This document shows positions 15,403 to 23,561 of a stretch of 38,032 nt of DNA, in pieces (position 1 is the first letter of the stretch; each line of letters opens with the position of its first letter). The notes beneath the pieces were generated by a model. It did no database searches and was not told the DNA's origin. It saw nothing but the letters and a program-made list of their open reading frames with translations. A program made the translations under genes and the position numbers. This stretch comes from Acidimicrobiia bacterium (GTDB lineage Bacteria > Actinomycetota > Acidimicrobiia > Spongiisociales > UBA5794), in the NCBI GenBank assembly GCA_029939995.1, contig JAOZRW010000002.1, positions 82,265 through 120,296 on the forward strand. Reading direction: 5' to 3'.

Positions 15403-15525
15403 TCAGTAGCGTCGGCGCTTCTTGACCCGCATGCCCCGCCGGCCGCGGACCAACCACCCGATGGCGAACCCGAGTCCGGCAGCGAGCACGATCCAGATGA
15501 GAATCTGCGATCCGACGTAGAGCAC
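15403..15525 (-). CDS. 40-residue single-span membrane micro-protein
   Basis: The peptide runs VLYVGSQILIWIVLAAGLGF as its membrane segment, then IGWLVRGRRGMRVKKRRRY, a strongly basic cytoplasmic tail. GGAGGG lies four to five bases upstream of the GTG, inside the end of the OmpA-like gene, and the two genes share one base (TAGTG). The ribosome-binding site, coupling and positive-inside topology support a genuine small gene. Function is unknown. Confidence 0.6.
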   Translation of the reverse strand: MLYVGSQILIWIVLAAGLGFAIGWLVRGRRGMRVKKRRRY

Positions 15526-16757
15526 TAGCCCTCCAAGGCGATGAACTCGATCCGCCGGTTCTTCTGCCGGCCTTCCTTCGTCGAGTTGTCCGCGATTGGA
15601 CGCGTATCACCATACCCGATGGCGACGAACCGGTTGGGATCCTCACCCTTGGACACGAAGTAGTCGACGACCGCCTGCGCCCGCTGTTGCGAGAGGATCA
15701 TGTTCCGCTCCGGACTGCCCTTCGCGTCGGCGTGACCGTCGACTTCGACCGGTACGTTTCCGAACTCTCTGAGCGCCACGAGCAGTTCGTCGAGAAGAGC
15801 CTTGCCTTCATCGGTGAGCTCGTCGCTCGCGAACTCGAACTCGACGACCTTGCCTTCGATCAATTCGGCGAGCGTCTGATCGAGCTCTTCGACTTCCTGT
15901 CTCGTCGGCGGAGGCGGCTTCGGGGGCCCGAGGATGCCGTCGGTGACGGCGAATCCGGACGCTTCGAGCGCCGCCACGAAGTCGGCGGTACCGTCGCTGA
16001 TGTCACGCTTCGCCTGTCTCGTATCGACCTTCCCCGACGTGGTCACCACGTCGGCGGCAGCATTGACCATGACCGACCCGGTCGGGAGGTCCTGTGAGAG
16101 TCTTCCGACCAGCGCGACGGCCTTCCCGATCCAGTCGTCCTCGCTCGGGATCGCTTCGACCGTCTCGAGTCCGGCGACGTCCACCGTTTCGAAGCGAGCT
16201 CCACCGTCGTCCGACTCGATGGCACGCAGCCCGGCGTCCAGGAATGCGATCTGATCCTCGCTAGAGAGCTCGCCGCTCACCAGGATCGTGTCGCCTTCCC
16301 ACGCGAACACGACGGGTGTCCCCTCTACGTCGATCTCTGCTGCGACGGGGGCCGCCACTTCCCACACGCCGGACGTGTCGACCGATGCGACACCGATGAG
16401 GCTCGCCACGGCCTGCTCCGCCGAGGCGATGTCCTGGCCCTCCTGATACTCGCCTTTCAGCGCGAGGTTGAAGCCGTCGGCGTCGGCGCTCACGGAGATG
16501 AAACCGGCGTTCTGGAGGGTCCGTTCGGCGCGAGCTTCGAGATCGGCCTCGACCGATCTCGTGCCGAGGAATACCGCAAGGGCGGCGAACACGATGAAGA
16601 CGAGAACCGTTCCGGCGATGAACGCCGCCCACGACGATGCCGGCTCATCGTCGAACGGAGACCGCTTCCCGGGAGGAGCACTCGACCGCTTGGCCTCCCG
16701 TGTCCGGTTGATCTCCTGGAGTCTCTTGGATGTCTTGTTATTGCGGCTCATCTTCAC
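15525..16757 (-). CDS. Membrane-anchored OmpA-domain protein with BON-like repeats
   Basis: A 410-residue envelope protein. Residues 1-42 are cytoplasmic and charged, 43-65 form one membrane span (SWAAFIAGTVLVFIVFAALAV), about 70-270 hold repeated BON-like units, and a Pro-rich linker (GPPKPPPPT) precedes a C-terminal OmpA peptidoglycan-binding domain (about 300-408). That domain has the HADAKGSPERN and LSQQRAQAVVDYF blocks and the closing EGRQKNRRIEF. The plan resembles mycobacterial ArfA/OmpATb. It likely tethers the membrane to peptidoglycan. The GTG at 16757 has AGGA six bases upstream; an ATG two codons later is possible. It follows divIVA by 59 bases. Confidence 0.88.
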   Translation of the reverse strand: MKMSRNNKTSKRLQEINRTREAKRSSAPPGKRSPFDDEPASSWAAFIAGTVLVFIVFAALAVFLGTRSVEADLEARAERTLQNAGFISVSADADGFNLALKGEYQEGQDIASAEQAVASLIGVASVDTSGVWEVAAPVAAEIDVEGTPVVFAWEGDTILVSGELSSEDQIAFLDAGLRAIESDDGGARFETVDVAGLETVEAIPSEDDWIGKAVALVGRLSQDLPTGSVMVNAAADVVTTSGKVDTRQAKRDISDGTADFVAALEASGFAVTDGILGPPKPPPPTRQEVEELDQTLAELIEGKVVEFEFASDELTDEGKALLDELLVALREFGNVPVEVDGHADAKGSPERNMILSQQRAQAVVDYFVSKGEDPNRFVAIGYGDTRPIADNSTKEGRQKNRRIEFIALEG

Positions 16758-16816
16758 CAGAAATCCTACCCAGTCTCACGACAACCGATCGCGATCCGGT
16801 CGCAGGTTCCGGAGCG

Positions 16817-17599
16817 TCAGCCGACTTCGAGCGTCGAGTCGTCGAGAACGAGCCGGATGGCGTCGTAGTCGCGCAACGCCTTCGTCAACATGTCCCCGGT
16901 GGCTTCTTTCAACGATCGCAGCCGCCGTGCCAGTTCTTCGTACTCGTCGCGGCTCGCTGCGAATCGCTCGATCGACCGCCGTCGTTCCTCCTCGTACACC
17001 TCCGAGGCGCGTGCCTTCGCGTCGTCGAGGGTCGATTGGGCCGCGCTCTCGGCGCCTTCGAGGATGCGCTTCTTCTCCGCCGCTGCCGCTTCCCGGGTTC
17101 GTTCCGCTTCTTCGCGAGCGGTCGCGAGCTCCAGTTCTGCGGTTCGCGTCGCGTCCCGGAGCACTCCTTCAGCCTCTCCGCGAATCGCAGCGGCCTCTTC
17201 GGTCGCTGCTTCGAGACGCGCCTGGGCCTGTCTGAGCAGGCCTTCGGCGTCTTTGCGCGCCGCTTCGGACGCCGCCCGCGGGTCCGCGAGGAGGCGTGCG
17301 GCTTCGATCTCCGCGTCACGGAGGATCAACGCCGCACGATCTTCCGCTTCTGAAAGGAGTTTCTGCTTCGCCTCCGCTGCGGCGACGTACGCCGATTCGA
17401 CGGATTCCTCGACCTCGCGGGTGCCGGTCCGCCGTCGTTCGAGTTCGCGGTTGTGGATCAGGGCGTCTCGGACGGATGCTTCGAGTTCCGCGATGGCGTT
17501 CGACATCTCGGAGAGGAAGGCGTCGACCTCACCGCGGTCGTAGCCGCGTCGCGAAACCGCGAACGTTCTCCGCTCGACCGATGCTGCTAGCGACTCCAT
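16817..17599 (-). CDS. DivIVA-domain coiled-coil protein
   Basis: A 260-residue cytoplasmic scaffold. The N-terminal DivIVA domain is seen in RRTFAVSRRGYDRGEVDAFLSEM (residues 9-31, in two blocks), the Gly-Tyr-Asp/Glu-Val-Asp-x-Phe pattern used for binding curved membranes. The rest (about 35-250) is an almost unbroken Ala/Glu/Arg-rich coiled coil. Relatives organise polar growth or septum placement; this one may be a general DivIVA-domain protein rather than Wag31 itself. The ATG at 17599 has GGAGGAGG six bases upstream. A clear sigma-A-like promoter lies at 17642-17670. The OmpA-like gene follows, suggesting a shared cell-envelope role. Confidence 0.9.
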   Translation of the reverse strand: MESLAASVERRTFAVSRRGYDRGEVDAFLSEMSNAIAELEASVRDALIHNRELERRRTGTREVEESVESAYVAAAEAKQKLLSEAEDRAALILRDAEIEAARLLADPRAASEAARKDAEGLLRQAQARLEAATEEAAAIRGEAEGVLRDATRTAELELATAREEAERTREAAAAEKKRILEGAESAAQSTLDDAKARASEVYEEERRRSIERFAASRDEYEELARRLRSLKEATGDMLTKALRDYDAIRLVLDDSTLEVG

Positions 17600-17641
17600 C
17601 GACGACCTCCTCCGTGGGATGCTCCCCCGACACCCGCCGCC

Positions 17642-17670
17642 AGGATAGGGCACCTACCCAGCGCGGTCAA
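17642..17670 (-). promoter_or_regulatory. Sigma-A-type promoter of the DivIVA gene
   Basis: On the minus strand TTGACC (17665-17670) and TATCCT (17642-17647) are separated by exactly 17 bases, five of six and four of six matches to the consensus. It lies 42 bases upstream of the DivIVA start codon, leaving a leader that holds the strong ribosome-binding site. This is the best-formed promoter I see in the window. Confidence 0.7.
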
Positions 17671-17761
17671 TACCTCATTGTTCACTACGCTCCGTAGCCG
17701 TTGGGACCCACGTCATCGGGATGGGCCGATCCGACGGCACCGTTCAACCGGATGGACCGGG

Positions 17762-17767
17762 TAGCCT
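17762..17767 (+). promoter_or_regulatory. Candidate -10 element for a leaderless CREST-gene transcript
   Basis: TAGCCT (TANNNT form) ends exactly six bases before the ATG at 17774, where no Shine-Dalgarno sequence exists. This spacing places the transcription start on the start codon. No -35 hexamer is evident. Confidence 0.4.
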
Positions 17768-17773
17768 GGCTCG

Positions 17774-18448
17774 ATGATCGAAGCGTTGGCCGGCGGCCTC
17801 GGTGCAGGCGACTGCGAGCGACTGGTATCCGGCGAGTTGATCCAGCCGGTGAATGCCTGGTCCAGTCTCGCCTACTCGGTCGTCGGAATCGCCCTCATGG
17901 TCTCGATGCGCCGGGCTTCGGGCCCAGAACGCGCGTACGGCATCGTCTTCGGATTCCTGCTCGTCTTCACCGGGGTCGGAAGCTTCGTCTACCACGGGCC
18001 GCAACAGTGGGGCGCGGGGTTTCTCCACGACATCACGTTCCTGTCGGCACTCTGGTTCCTCATCATCGTCGATGCAGGCACCGTCCTCGGCCGTCGACCC
18101 GGACGCATCTGGTTCGCGGCCGTGGTCGCGGTCGCCGTGCTGTCGGGCGTGCTGCTCGCAGCCCCCGGTTCGACCAATGTGCTCACGGGTGGCACCGTGG
18201 TCGTGCTCGTCTTGTCGGATCTCGCCTTGCGTCGGGTCGGAAGCTACGACCGCAGATGGTATGCGGCGGCCCTCGTGCTCTTCGCTGCAGCCCTCATCGC
18301 CAACGGCCTCGGGAGAACCGGATCGGCACTCTGCGCTCCCGGCAGCTGGTTCCAGCTCCATGCACTGTGGCACGTTCTCTCCGCCGGTGCTCTCGGCGCC
18401 TATTTCCTCGCGACCGGCAGCGCTCGAGTTCAGGAGTTCGGCACATGA
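17774..18448 (+). CDS. Ceramidase-like CREST-superfamily membrane hydrolase
   Basis: A 224-residue integral membrane protein with about seven spans. The family pattern is visible: QPVNAWSSLAYSVVG near the N-terminus (conserved Ser), H74 in FVYHG, H85-D86 in FLHDITF, and the late H196/H200 in LHALWHVL. In CREST proteins these residues bind a metal and hydrolyse amide or similar bonds; alkaline ceramidases and PAQR receptors are members. In bacteria the natural substrate is usually unknown, so true ceramide hydrolysis is not claimed. The stop overlaps the dehydratase start as ATGA, so the two are co-translated. Confidence 0.82.
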   Translation: MIEALAGGLGAGDCERLVSGELIQPVNAWSSLAYSVVGIALMVSMRRASGPERAYGIVFGFLLVFTGVGSFVYHGPQQWGAGFLHDITFLSALWFLIIVDAGTVLGRRPGRIWFAAVVAVAVLSGVLLAAPGSTNVLTGGTVVVLVLSDLALRRVGSYDRRWYAAALVLFAAALIANGLGRTGSALCAPGSWFQLHALWHVLSAGALGAYFLATGSARVQEFGT

Positions 18449-19419
18449 AGCTTCCCGTTCGATACGCGGACGTCGAATCGGCCGCCGAACGGATCGCGCC
18501 GTTCGTGCACCGCACACCCGTATTCACGTCGGCGACGTTCGATCGTGAGGTGGGAGCCGAGGTCTTCTTCAAGGCGGAGAACCTCCAGAAGGTTGGGGCG
18601 TTCAAAGCCCGCGGCGCCACCAACGCCGTTCTGCAGCTCCCCGGCGACGCGCCGGGCGTCGTCACCCACTCATCCGGCAACCACGGACAGGCGATCGCGT
18701 ACGCCGCCTCCCTCCGAGACCTGCCCGCGTGGGTGGTCATCCCCAGAACGGCGCCGGCGCTCAAGGTCGAGGCGGTTCGCTCTTACGGGGCAAGCATCGT
18801 GTTCTGCGATCACTCGGAGCGGGCATCGGTCGCCGCGGATGTCGCAGCCCGTACCGGCGCCGTTCTCGTCCATCCCTTCGACGATCCCGCGGTCATCGCC
18901 GGCCAGGGCACGGCGGCGCTCGAGCTCGTCGATCAGATCCCCGGCCTGGATACCGTCGTTGCGCCCATCGGCGGCGGCGGCTTGCTCTCCGGCGCGGCGA
19001 TCGCTGCAACCGGAGGCGCCGGGCCGATCTCCATCGTCGGGGCGGAGCCGTTCGCCGTCGACGACGCCTACCGCTCTCTCCAGAGCGGGCATCGCCAACC
19101 CGGCGTCGAGTCTCCGGTCACGCTTGCCGACGGTCTGCTGACCGGGATCGGCGCACGCCCCTTCACGATCCTCCAGGCCCTCGGCGCGGAGATCATCCGG
19201 GTCACCGAAGCGGCGATCCTCGATGCATCACTCTTCCTCATCGACCGGATGAAGCTCGTCGTCGAACCGTCGGGAGCAACCACGATCGCGGCGATTCGAG
19301 CGGAGCCGGGCCGCTTCGCAGGACGGCGGATCGGCGTCATCCTCTCGGGAGGCAACACCGACCTGTCGTGGCTGGCGAACGCGCGCCGGGCCGATGGCGT
19401 TCGCGGTCGTTCTACGTGA
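18445..19419 (+). CDS. PLP-dependent threonine/serine dehydratase family enzyme
   Basis: A 324-residue fold-type II PLP enzyme. K54 in GAFKARGA binds the cofactor, S76-SGNHGQ (76-82) holds the carboxylate, and the GGGG loop (176-179, GGGGLLSG) binds the phosphate. SGGNTD near the end closes the site. There is no regulatory ACT domain, so it resembles catabolic threonine dehydratase, serine/threonine ammonia-lyase or serine racemase more than biosynthetic IlvA. The ATG at 18445 has AGGAG eight bases upstream and overlaps the CREST gene by four bases. It overlaps the convergent lipoprotein gene by eight bases at the stops. Confidence 0.92.
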   Translation: MKLPVRYADVESAAERIAPFVHRTPVFTSATFDREVGAEVFFKAENLQKVGAFKARGATNAVLQLPGDAPGVVTHSSGNHGQAIAYAASLRDLPAWVVIPRTAPALKVEAVRSYGASIVFCDHSERASVAADVAARTGAVLVHPFDDPAVIAGQGTAALELVDQIPGLDTVVAPIGGGGLLSGAAIAATGGAGPISIVGAEPFAVDDAYRSLQSGHRQPGVESPVTLADGLLTGIGARPFTILQALGAEIIRVTEAAILDASLFLIDRMKLVVEPSGATTIAAIRAEPGRFAGRRIGVILSGGNTDLSWLANARRADGVRGRST

Positions 19420-20218
19420 GGGACGAAAGATTCGTCAACGCCGAGGCGAGGCCCCGCCGGGCTTCCGTGAGGTTCTCGGACGCTCTCGCCTCTCGATCGC
19501 GGGCGGCCGCGAGGCGCTCCGATCGGTCAGATCGGCCCTCTCCCTCGCCTTCGACCTTCCGATAGCCGTACCTCGCTTCCGCCCGGGCATCGACCGCGCT
19601 GCGGGTGTCGTTCAAGCGGTCTACGACGGCCCGGGCCGTCTCGGCAGTCCGCGTGTCCGGAGCCGCTGCTTCCAGGGCATAGAGATGGCCGGTCGCCGCC
19701 TGCATCCGGGAAGCCAACTGGCTCCACGCCTCGGCGTTGGCGGTCTCCGCCGTCGCACCGATATCGGTCGTCTGATCGTACTGGGCGTTCCCACGCCAGA
19801 TCGCGAGCGCTTCGGTGAGATGATCGAAGAGCCACCGTGCGTCGGCGTACCCGCTCCTCGCGAGTTCCTTCCACGACGCGGTGGTGCTCTTGACCGTCAC
19901 GTTCTTCTTCTTGCCGGACGTAGCGAGTACGACGATGAGCACGACGAGGAGAATCCCGCCGACGATGAGGATCCACCACGGCGCTTCACCCTCGGTGGCC
20001 GGGGCCTCCGTCGTGTCGGGAGCCTGGGTCGTCTCGGGAGGTTGCGTCGTCTCCGGAGGTTGCGTCGTGTCCGGAGCCTCAGTCGTGTCCGGGGCTTCGG
20101 TCGTGACGCCCCCGTCGGGAACCGTAGCCTCCGGGCCCTCGCCCGAGCATGCCGCCGCTCCGAAGGCGAGGATCACCACCAGTAGACCGAGACCGATCAT
20201 TCGACGACTTCCCAGCAC
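19412..20218 (-). CDS. Lipoprotein with Thr/Pro repeat linker, internal membrane helix and helical C-terminal domain
   Basis: A 268-residue protein of no recognised family. Residues 1-23 form a signal with lipobox-like GAAAC (Cys24). Residues 39-74 are a TTxxPx hexapeptide repeat linker. Residues 81-100 form a strong membrane span (WWILIVGGILLVVLIVVLAT) followed by GKKK. Residues 105-268 are predicted helical and charged, rich in Ala/Glu/Arg. The positive charges after the span place the C-terminal domain in the cytoplasm, so the protein would be lipid-anchored outside and also cross the membrane. GGAGGG precedes the GTG by four bases. Confidence 0.82.
   Translation of the reverse strand: MLGSRRMIGLGLLVVILAFGAAACSGEGPEATVPDGGVTTEAPDTTEAPDTTQPPETTQPPETTQAPDTTEAPATEGEAPWWILIVGGILLVVLIVVLATSGKKKNVTVKSTTASWKELARSGYADARWLFDHLTEALAIWRGNAQYDQTTDIGATAETANAEAWSQLASRMQAATGHLYALEAAAPDTRTAETARAVVDRLNDTRSAVDARAEARYGYRKVEGEGEGRSDRSERLAAARDREARASENLTEARRGLASALTNLSSLT
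19997..20104. repeat. Degenerate 18-bp tandem repeat coding TTxxPx
   Basis: Six copies of a roughly 18-base unit inside the lipoprotein gene encode the hexapeptides TTEAPD, TTEAPD, TTQPPE, TTQPPE, TTQAPD and TTEAPA. The copies differ mostly at third positions and at the two variable residues. Such repeats can change copy number, lengthening or shortening the extracytoplasmic linker. Confidence 0.75.
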
Positions 20219-20273
20219 AGTTCCCTCCGTGTCGATTCGCGCCGATCCTACCCCGAAGCCCTCCGAAGTCGAC

Positions 20274-21440
20274 TCACAGCGTCCCGGGGAACCAATCTTT
20301 CAAGTGCTCGGTTCGTTTGGTCGCCACCGCGTCGGCCATGAGCGAGTCGGGTAGCGACGCCATCGATCGCGCGACACGATCGGGTCGCGCACCCGTGGCG
20401 ACCGGCCGTCCATCCGAGAGATCGCACACCTCCTGTGCCCTGGCGGACATCTCGGCGGTCCCGATCCGGCGGGCGTAGTCGATGATCGTCTCCTTCGGAA
20501 GGCCGAGCAGTGGCCGCAGGATCGGAACCGTCGCTGATTCAGATACCGCCACGAGATGCGGCAAGGTCTGCGACGATACCTGGCCGAGGGCGTCGCCGGT
20601 CACGAGGGCGAGGATCTCCCTCTCCTCGGCGAGCATCGATGCGGCACGGGCCATCAGCACCTTCAGTGCGACCTGCCGCATGCGAACGTCCACGTGCTCG
20701 AGCAGCGCCTCTTTGACCGGTTGGAACTCGACGATGTGCACGAGCGGATCCGTTCCGTAGCCCCACCGCTCCCACAGGGCTCGTCCGACCGCCACCGCAT
20801 GGTCGGATTGGGCACACGACAGTGTGAAGTGCACGAACTCGACCGGGCATCCTCGCGACATCAGCATCCACGCCGCCACCACCGAGTCGAAGCCGCCGGA
20901 GATGAGGACGAGGGCCGGTTCCTGGGTTCCGATCGGGAGACCCGCCGGTCCCCGATGCCTGGCCTCGACGAGGAAAGCACGCTCACCGAGAACCGTCACC
21001 TCGACCGGTACCTGCGGTTCGTCGAGGTTCACCGTTCCACCCGCAGCAACGAGAAGTGCCCCGGCCCGTGAAGCGAGGTCGTACGACTTCCACGGATGCG
21101 AGCCACGCCGCTTCACCCGGACCCCGAAGGTTCGTCCTGCGACGCGTTCGCTCGTGAGGCGGGCCACTTCGGAGGCGAGATGATCCAGATCTCCCGCTTC
21201 GATCTCCGTCATCTCGTCGACGGAGGCGATGCCGAACACACGAGTCGCCACGTCGATGATGGCATCGCTCCGCTCGCCGGGGTCGAGGGAGAAGCGATGC
21301 GAGCCCAGGCGTTCGAGCGACCCTTCCCAGCCTGCTTCGCTCAACGCCATTCGCAGGTTCGAGAGAACGCGTTTGATCATCCTCGGCTGGGTACGGCGCG
21401 ACTTGAGGAAGATGTCGCCCGAAAGGGTGATCTGGATCAC
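20274..21440 (-). CDS. thiI: tRNA 4-thiouridine synthetase ThiI
   Basis: ATP-dependent sulfur transferase that makes s4U8 in tRNA and, in some bacteria, takes part in thiazole synthesis for thiamine. The 388-residue protein has an N-terminal ferredoxin-like domain, a THUMP domain (about 60-165) and a PP-loop ATPase domain with SGGFDS (about 180-185). The acceptor Cys lies near the end in QEVCDLSDGRP. There is no C-terminal rhodanese domain, as in the shorter Bacillus-type enzymes. The GTG at 21440 has AGGA seven bases upstream. It follows the Rieske-ThDP gene by 64 bases. Confidence 0.93.
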   Translation of the reverse strand: MIQITLSGDIFLKSRRTQPRMIKRVLSNLRMALSEAGWEGSLERLGSHRFSLDPGERSDAIIDVATRVFGIASVDEMTEIEAGDLDHLASEVARLTSERVAGRTFGVRVKRRGSHPWKSYDLASRAGALLVAAGGTVNLDEPQVPVEVTVLGERAFLVEARHRGPAGLPIGTQEPALVLISGGFDSVVAAWMLMSRGCPVEFVHFTLSCAQSDHAVAVGRALWERWGYGTDPLVHIVEFQPVKEALLEHVDVRMRQVALKVLMARAASMLAEEREILALVTGDALGQVSSQTLPHLVAVSESATVPILRPLLGLPKETIIDYARRIGTAEMSARAQEVCDLSDGRPVATGARPDRVARSMASLPDSLMADAVATKRTEHLKDWFPGTL

Positions 21441-21504
21441 GGAACGTCCTTCTCAGGTCGGGCTCGCAGGATACGGACCTCCACCGGCTTCGCCGACGGG
21501 ACTT

Positions 21505-23448
21505 TCAGGTCCATCGAGGCGAGGTGCGGATCTCGACCAGGGACGGCCCGTCGGTGATCGCGAGCGCTGCACGCAGCGTCTCTTCGAGATCGTTCGGATC
21601 CTCGACGCGAAAACCTGTTCCGCCGCAGGAGTTCGCGAACGCGGCGAAGTCCGGATTCACGAGATCCGTCTGCCACACGGGTCGCAGCGCCGAGATCTGT
21701 TCCCTGCTGATCTTCGCGAGCTCGTCGTTGTTGAGCAGCACGTGTGTGATCGGCATGGAGTACTTGACCGCAGTCGTGAACTCGGCCAGGTACTGACCGA
21801 ATCCACCGTCGCCCGAGATGGAGATGATCGAGCGCGCACCCAACGTCGCCGCGTAGGCGCCCATGGCTGCGGGGAACGCGAAGCCGATCGAACCGAGGTA
21901 CCCGGACATCAGCACATCCTGATGTCCTTTCGATTCGAAGTAGTGACCGAACGCGTACGTGTTGTTCCCGACGTCGACCGCGATCACGGCGTCGGCGGGA
22001 CTGATCCGGCCGAGCACGTCGAAGACCCGGGCCGGGTGCATCCATCCGTCCGCATCTCGCAGCTTCGCTCGGCGTTCCTTCTCTCTGCGCCACGTGACCC
22101 AGCGGGCGTCCACGGACTCCCGGACCGCCGGTCGGGACCGCGTCGCGACGGCGCCGAGCATCCGGTCGACGAATGCACCGACGTCGGCGAGGATGGGGAG
22201 GTCGACGGGGTGGAACTTCCCGAGTGTCATGCGGTCGGTGTCAACCTGGATCGTTCGCTTCTTCTCGGAGATTCCGGTGTGGTTCGAGAACGAGGCACCG
22301 AGCACGATGAGGAGGTCGGCATGGCTCATCGTGGCCGCAGCGACCCGCGTCCCCGATCGTCCGAGCGTGCCGCATGCGAGCGGATGGTCGTCGCCGACTA
22401 GTCCTTTCGCCTTGAACGTCGTGACGATGGGTGCGTCGATGTGCTCCGCGAAACGGATCACCGCCTCCCGATTGGGGCGAGCGCCGTTCCCCGCGACGAT
22501 GACCGGATGCTCGGCGACGTCGATCAAAGCGGCGGCCTCATCGACATCGCCCGGTCGTGGTTCGATCATGCTGCCGACCACGCGACCATCGACGGGCCGG
22601 GCGGGGGCGTCGGGTACGCCGTCCATCTCCTGCACCTCGTCCGGGAAGATCAGATGTGCGACGGATCGATCGACGACCGCGTGCTTCACCGCGAGCGCCA
22701 TCAGATCGGTGGCGTTCTGCGGCCTGAGCACCGTCTGGCTCCACGAGGTGACGGCTTCGAATGCCCGATCGAGAGGTACCTCCTGGAAGGCTCCGGGTCC
22801 GAGCACCTGCGTATCGACCTGTCCGGTGAGCGCCACCACAGGTGCCCGGTCGACGTTCGCGTCCCACAGGCCGGTGAGCAGGTTGGTGGCGCCGGGCCCG
22901 GCGATCGTGAAACAGGCTGCGGGTCGCCCCGTCAGCTTCCCGTATGCGGAAGCCGCGAACGCCGCTGCTCCCTCGTGACGAACTCCGTACGATCGGAGCC
23001 GCCCGTCATGCTCCGCGGACCGGATCGCGTCGGCGAGCCCGAGATTCGAGTGCCCGACCATGCCGAACACGCTGTCGATGCCCCAGTCGACCATGACGTC
23101 GACCATCTGATCCATGAGACTCCGTCGCCTCTCGACGACGGGGAGACCCACGGAGATGACGCCGTCGTGTTCCTCGAGAGGGAACGGTGTCGCTGCATCG
23201 TCGTACCCGCCGGGTGGCTGCCCCGTCACGGGGTCGTACTCGTATCCGTGCCATGGACAGATCAGCCATCCATCCTCGATGGTCCCCTCACAGAGCGGTC
23301 CGCCCTGATGGGGGCAGCGGCCGTCGAGGGCACCGAGCCCGCGGCCGGTCCTCGCGAGGCACACGCTCCTCCCCCCGACCACGACCGATGTCACCTCGTT
23401 CATCTCGAGTTCGACGCCGTCGATCTCGCGCCATTCGATCCCGGCCAT
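21505..23448 (-). CDS. Rieske [2Fe-2S] domain fused to a pyruvate-oxidase/acetolactate-synthase-type ThDP enzyme
   Basis: The 647-residue protein has two parts. Residues 3-105 are a Rieske ferredoxin-like domain with C45-P-H47 and C64-P-W-H67 as cluster ligands. From about 107 it is a full three-domain thiamine-diphosphate enzyme: the activating Glu in YGVRHEGAAAF, a central dehydrogenase-like domain, and the ThDP motif starting GDGGFGQYLAEF and ending LLNND. The ThDP part resembles pyruvate oxidase and acetolactate synthase; the substrate cannot be told. The fusion suggests the cluster passes electrons to or from the ThDP intermediate. The ATG at 23448 was chosen for AGAGGA five to six bases upstream and because it precedes the Rieske fold directly. 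It is monocistronic or shared with thiI. Confidence 0.9.
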   Translation of the reverse strand: MAGIEWREIDGVELEMNEVTSVVVGGRSVCLARTGRGLGALDGRCPHQGGPLCEGTIEDGWLICPWHGYEYDPVTGQPPGGYDDAATPFPLEEHDGVISVGLPVVERRRSLMDQMVDVMVDWGIDSVFGMVGHSNLGLADAIRSAEHDGRLRSYGVRHEGAAAFAASAYGKLTGRPAACFTIAGPGATNLLTGLWDANVDRAPVVALTGQVDTQVLGPGAFQEVPLDRAFEAVTSWSQTVLRPQNATDLMALAVKHAVVDRSVAHLIFPDEVQEMDGVPDAPARPVDGRVVGSMIEPRPGDVDEAAALIDVAEHPVIVAGNGARPNREAVIRFAEHIDAPIVTTFKAKGLVGDDHPLACGTLGRSGTRVAAATMSHADLLIVLGASFSNHTGISEKKRTIQVDTDRMTLGKFHPVDLPILADVGAFVDRMLGAVATRSRPAVRESVDARWVTWRREKERRAKLRDADGWMHPARVFDVLGRISPADAVIAVDVGNNTYAFGHYFESKGHQDVLMSGYLGSIGFAFPAAMGAYAATLGARSIISISGDGGFGQYLAEFTTAVKYSMPITHVLLNNDELAKISREQISALRPVWQTDLVNPDFAAFANSCGGTGFRVEDPNDLEETLRAALAITDGPSLVEIRTSPRWT

Positions 23449-23525
23449 GCCGATCCTCTCGTCCGCCCTCTCGCCGGCAACGCTAGCGGCGGGTCGGTCG
23501 CTGACCGGTCGGGACCCCGGACGTG

Positions 23526-23561
23526 CAACAACCCCAAGGGGTGGTGCCCTCGGGGTTGTTG
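23526..23561 (-). terminator. Inverted repeat at the 3' end of tRNA-Leu, possible terminator
   Basis: CAACAACCCC (23526-23535) and GGGGTTGTTG (23552-23561) form a perfect 10-bp stem with a 16-base loop. On the minus strand the stem begins inside the encoded CCA of the tRNA. There is no following U-run. It could end tRNA transcription or guide 3' processing. Confidence 0.5.

Noticed and set aside
17701-19419. Possible fusion of a long N-terminal region to the PLP dehydratase
   Set aside because: The first 248 codons are an out-of-frame reading of the CREST gene. The ATG at 18445 has a good AGGAG and gives the normal family N-terminus.
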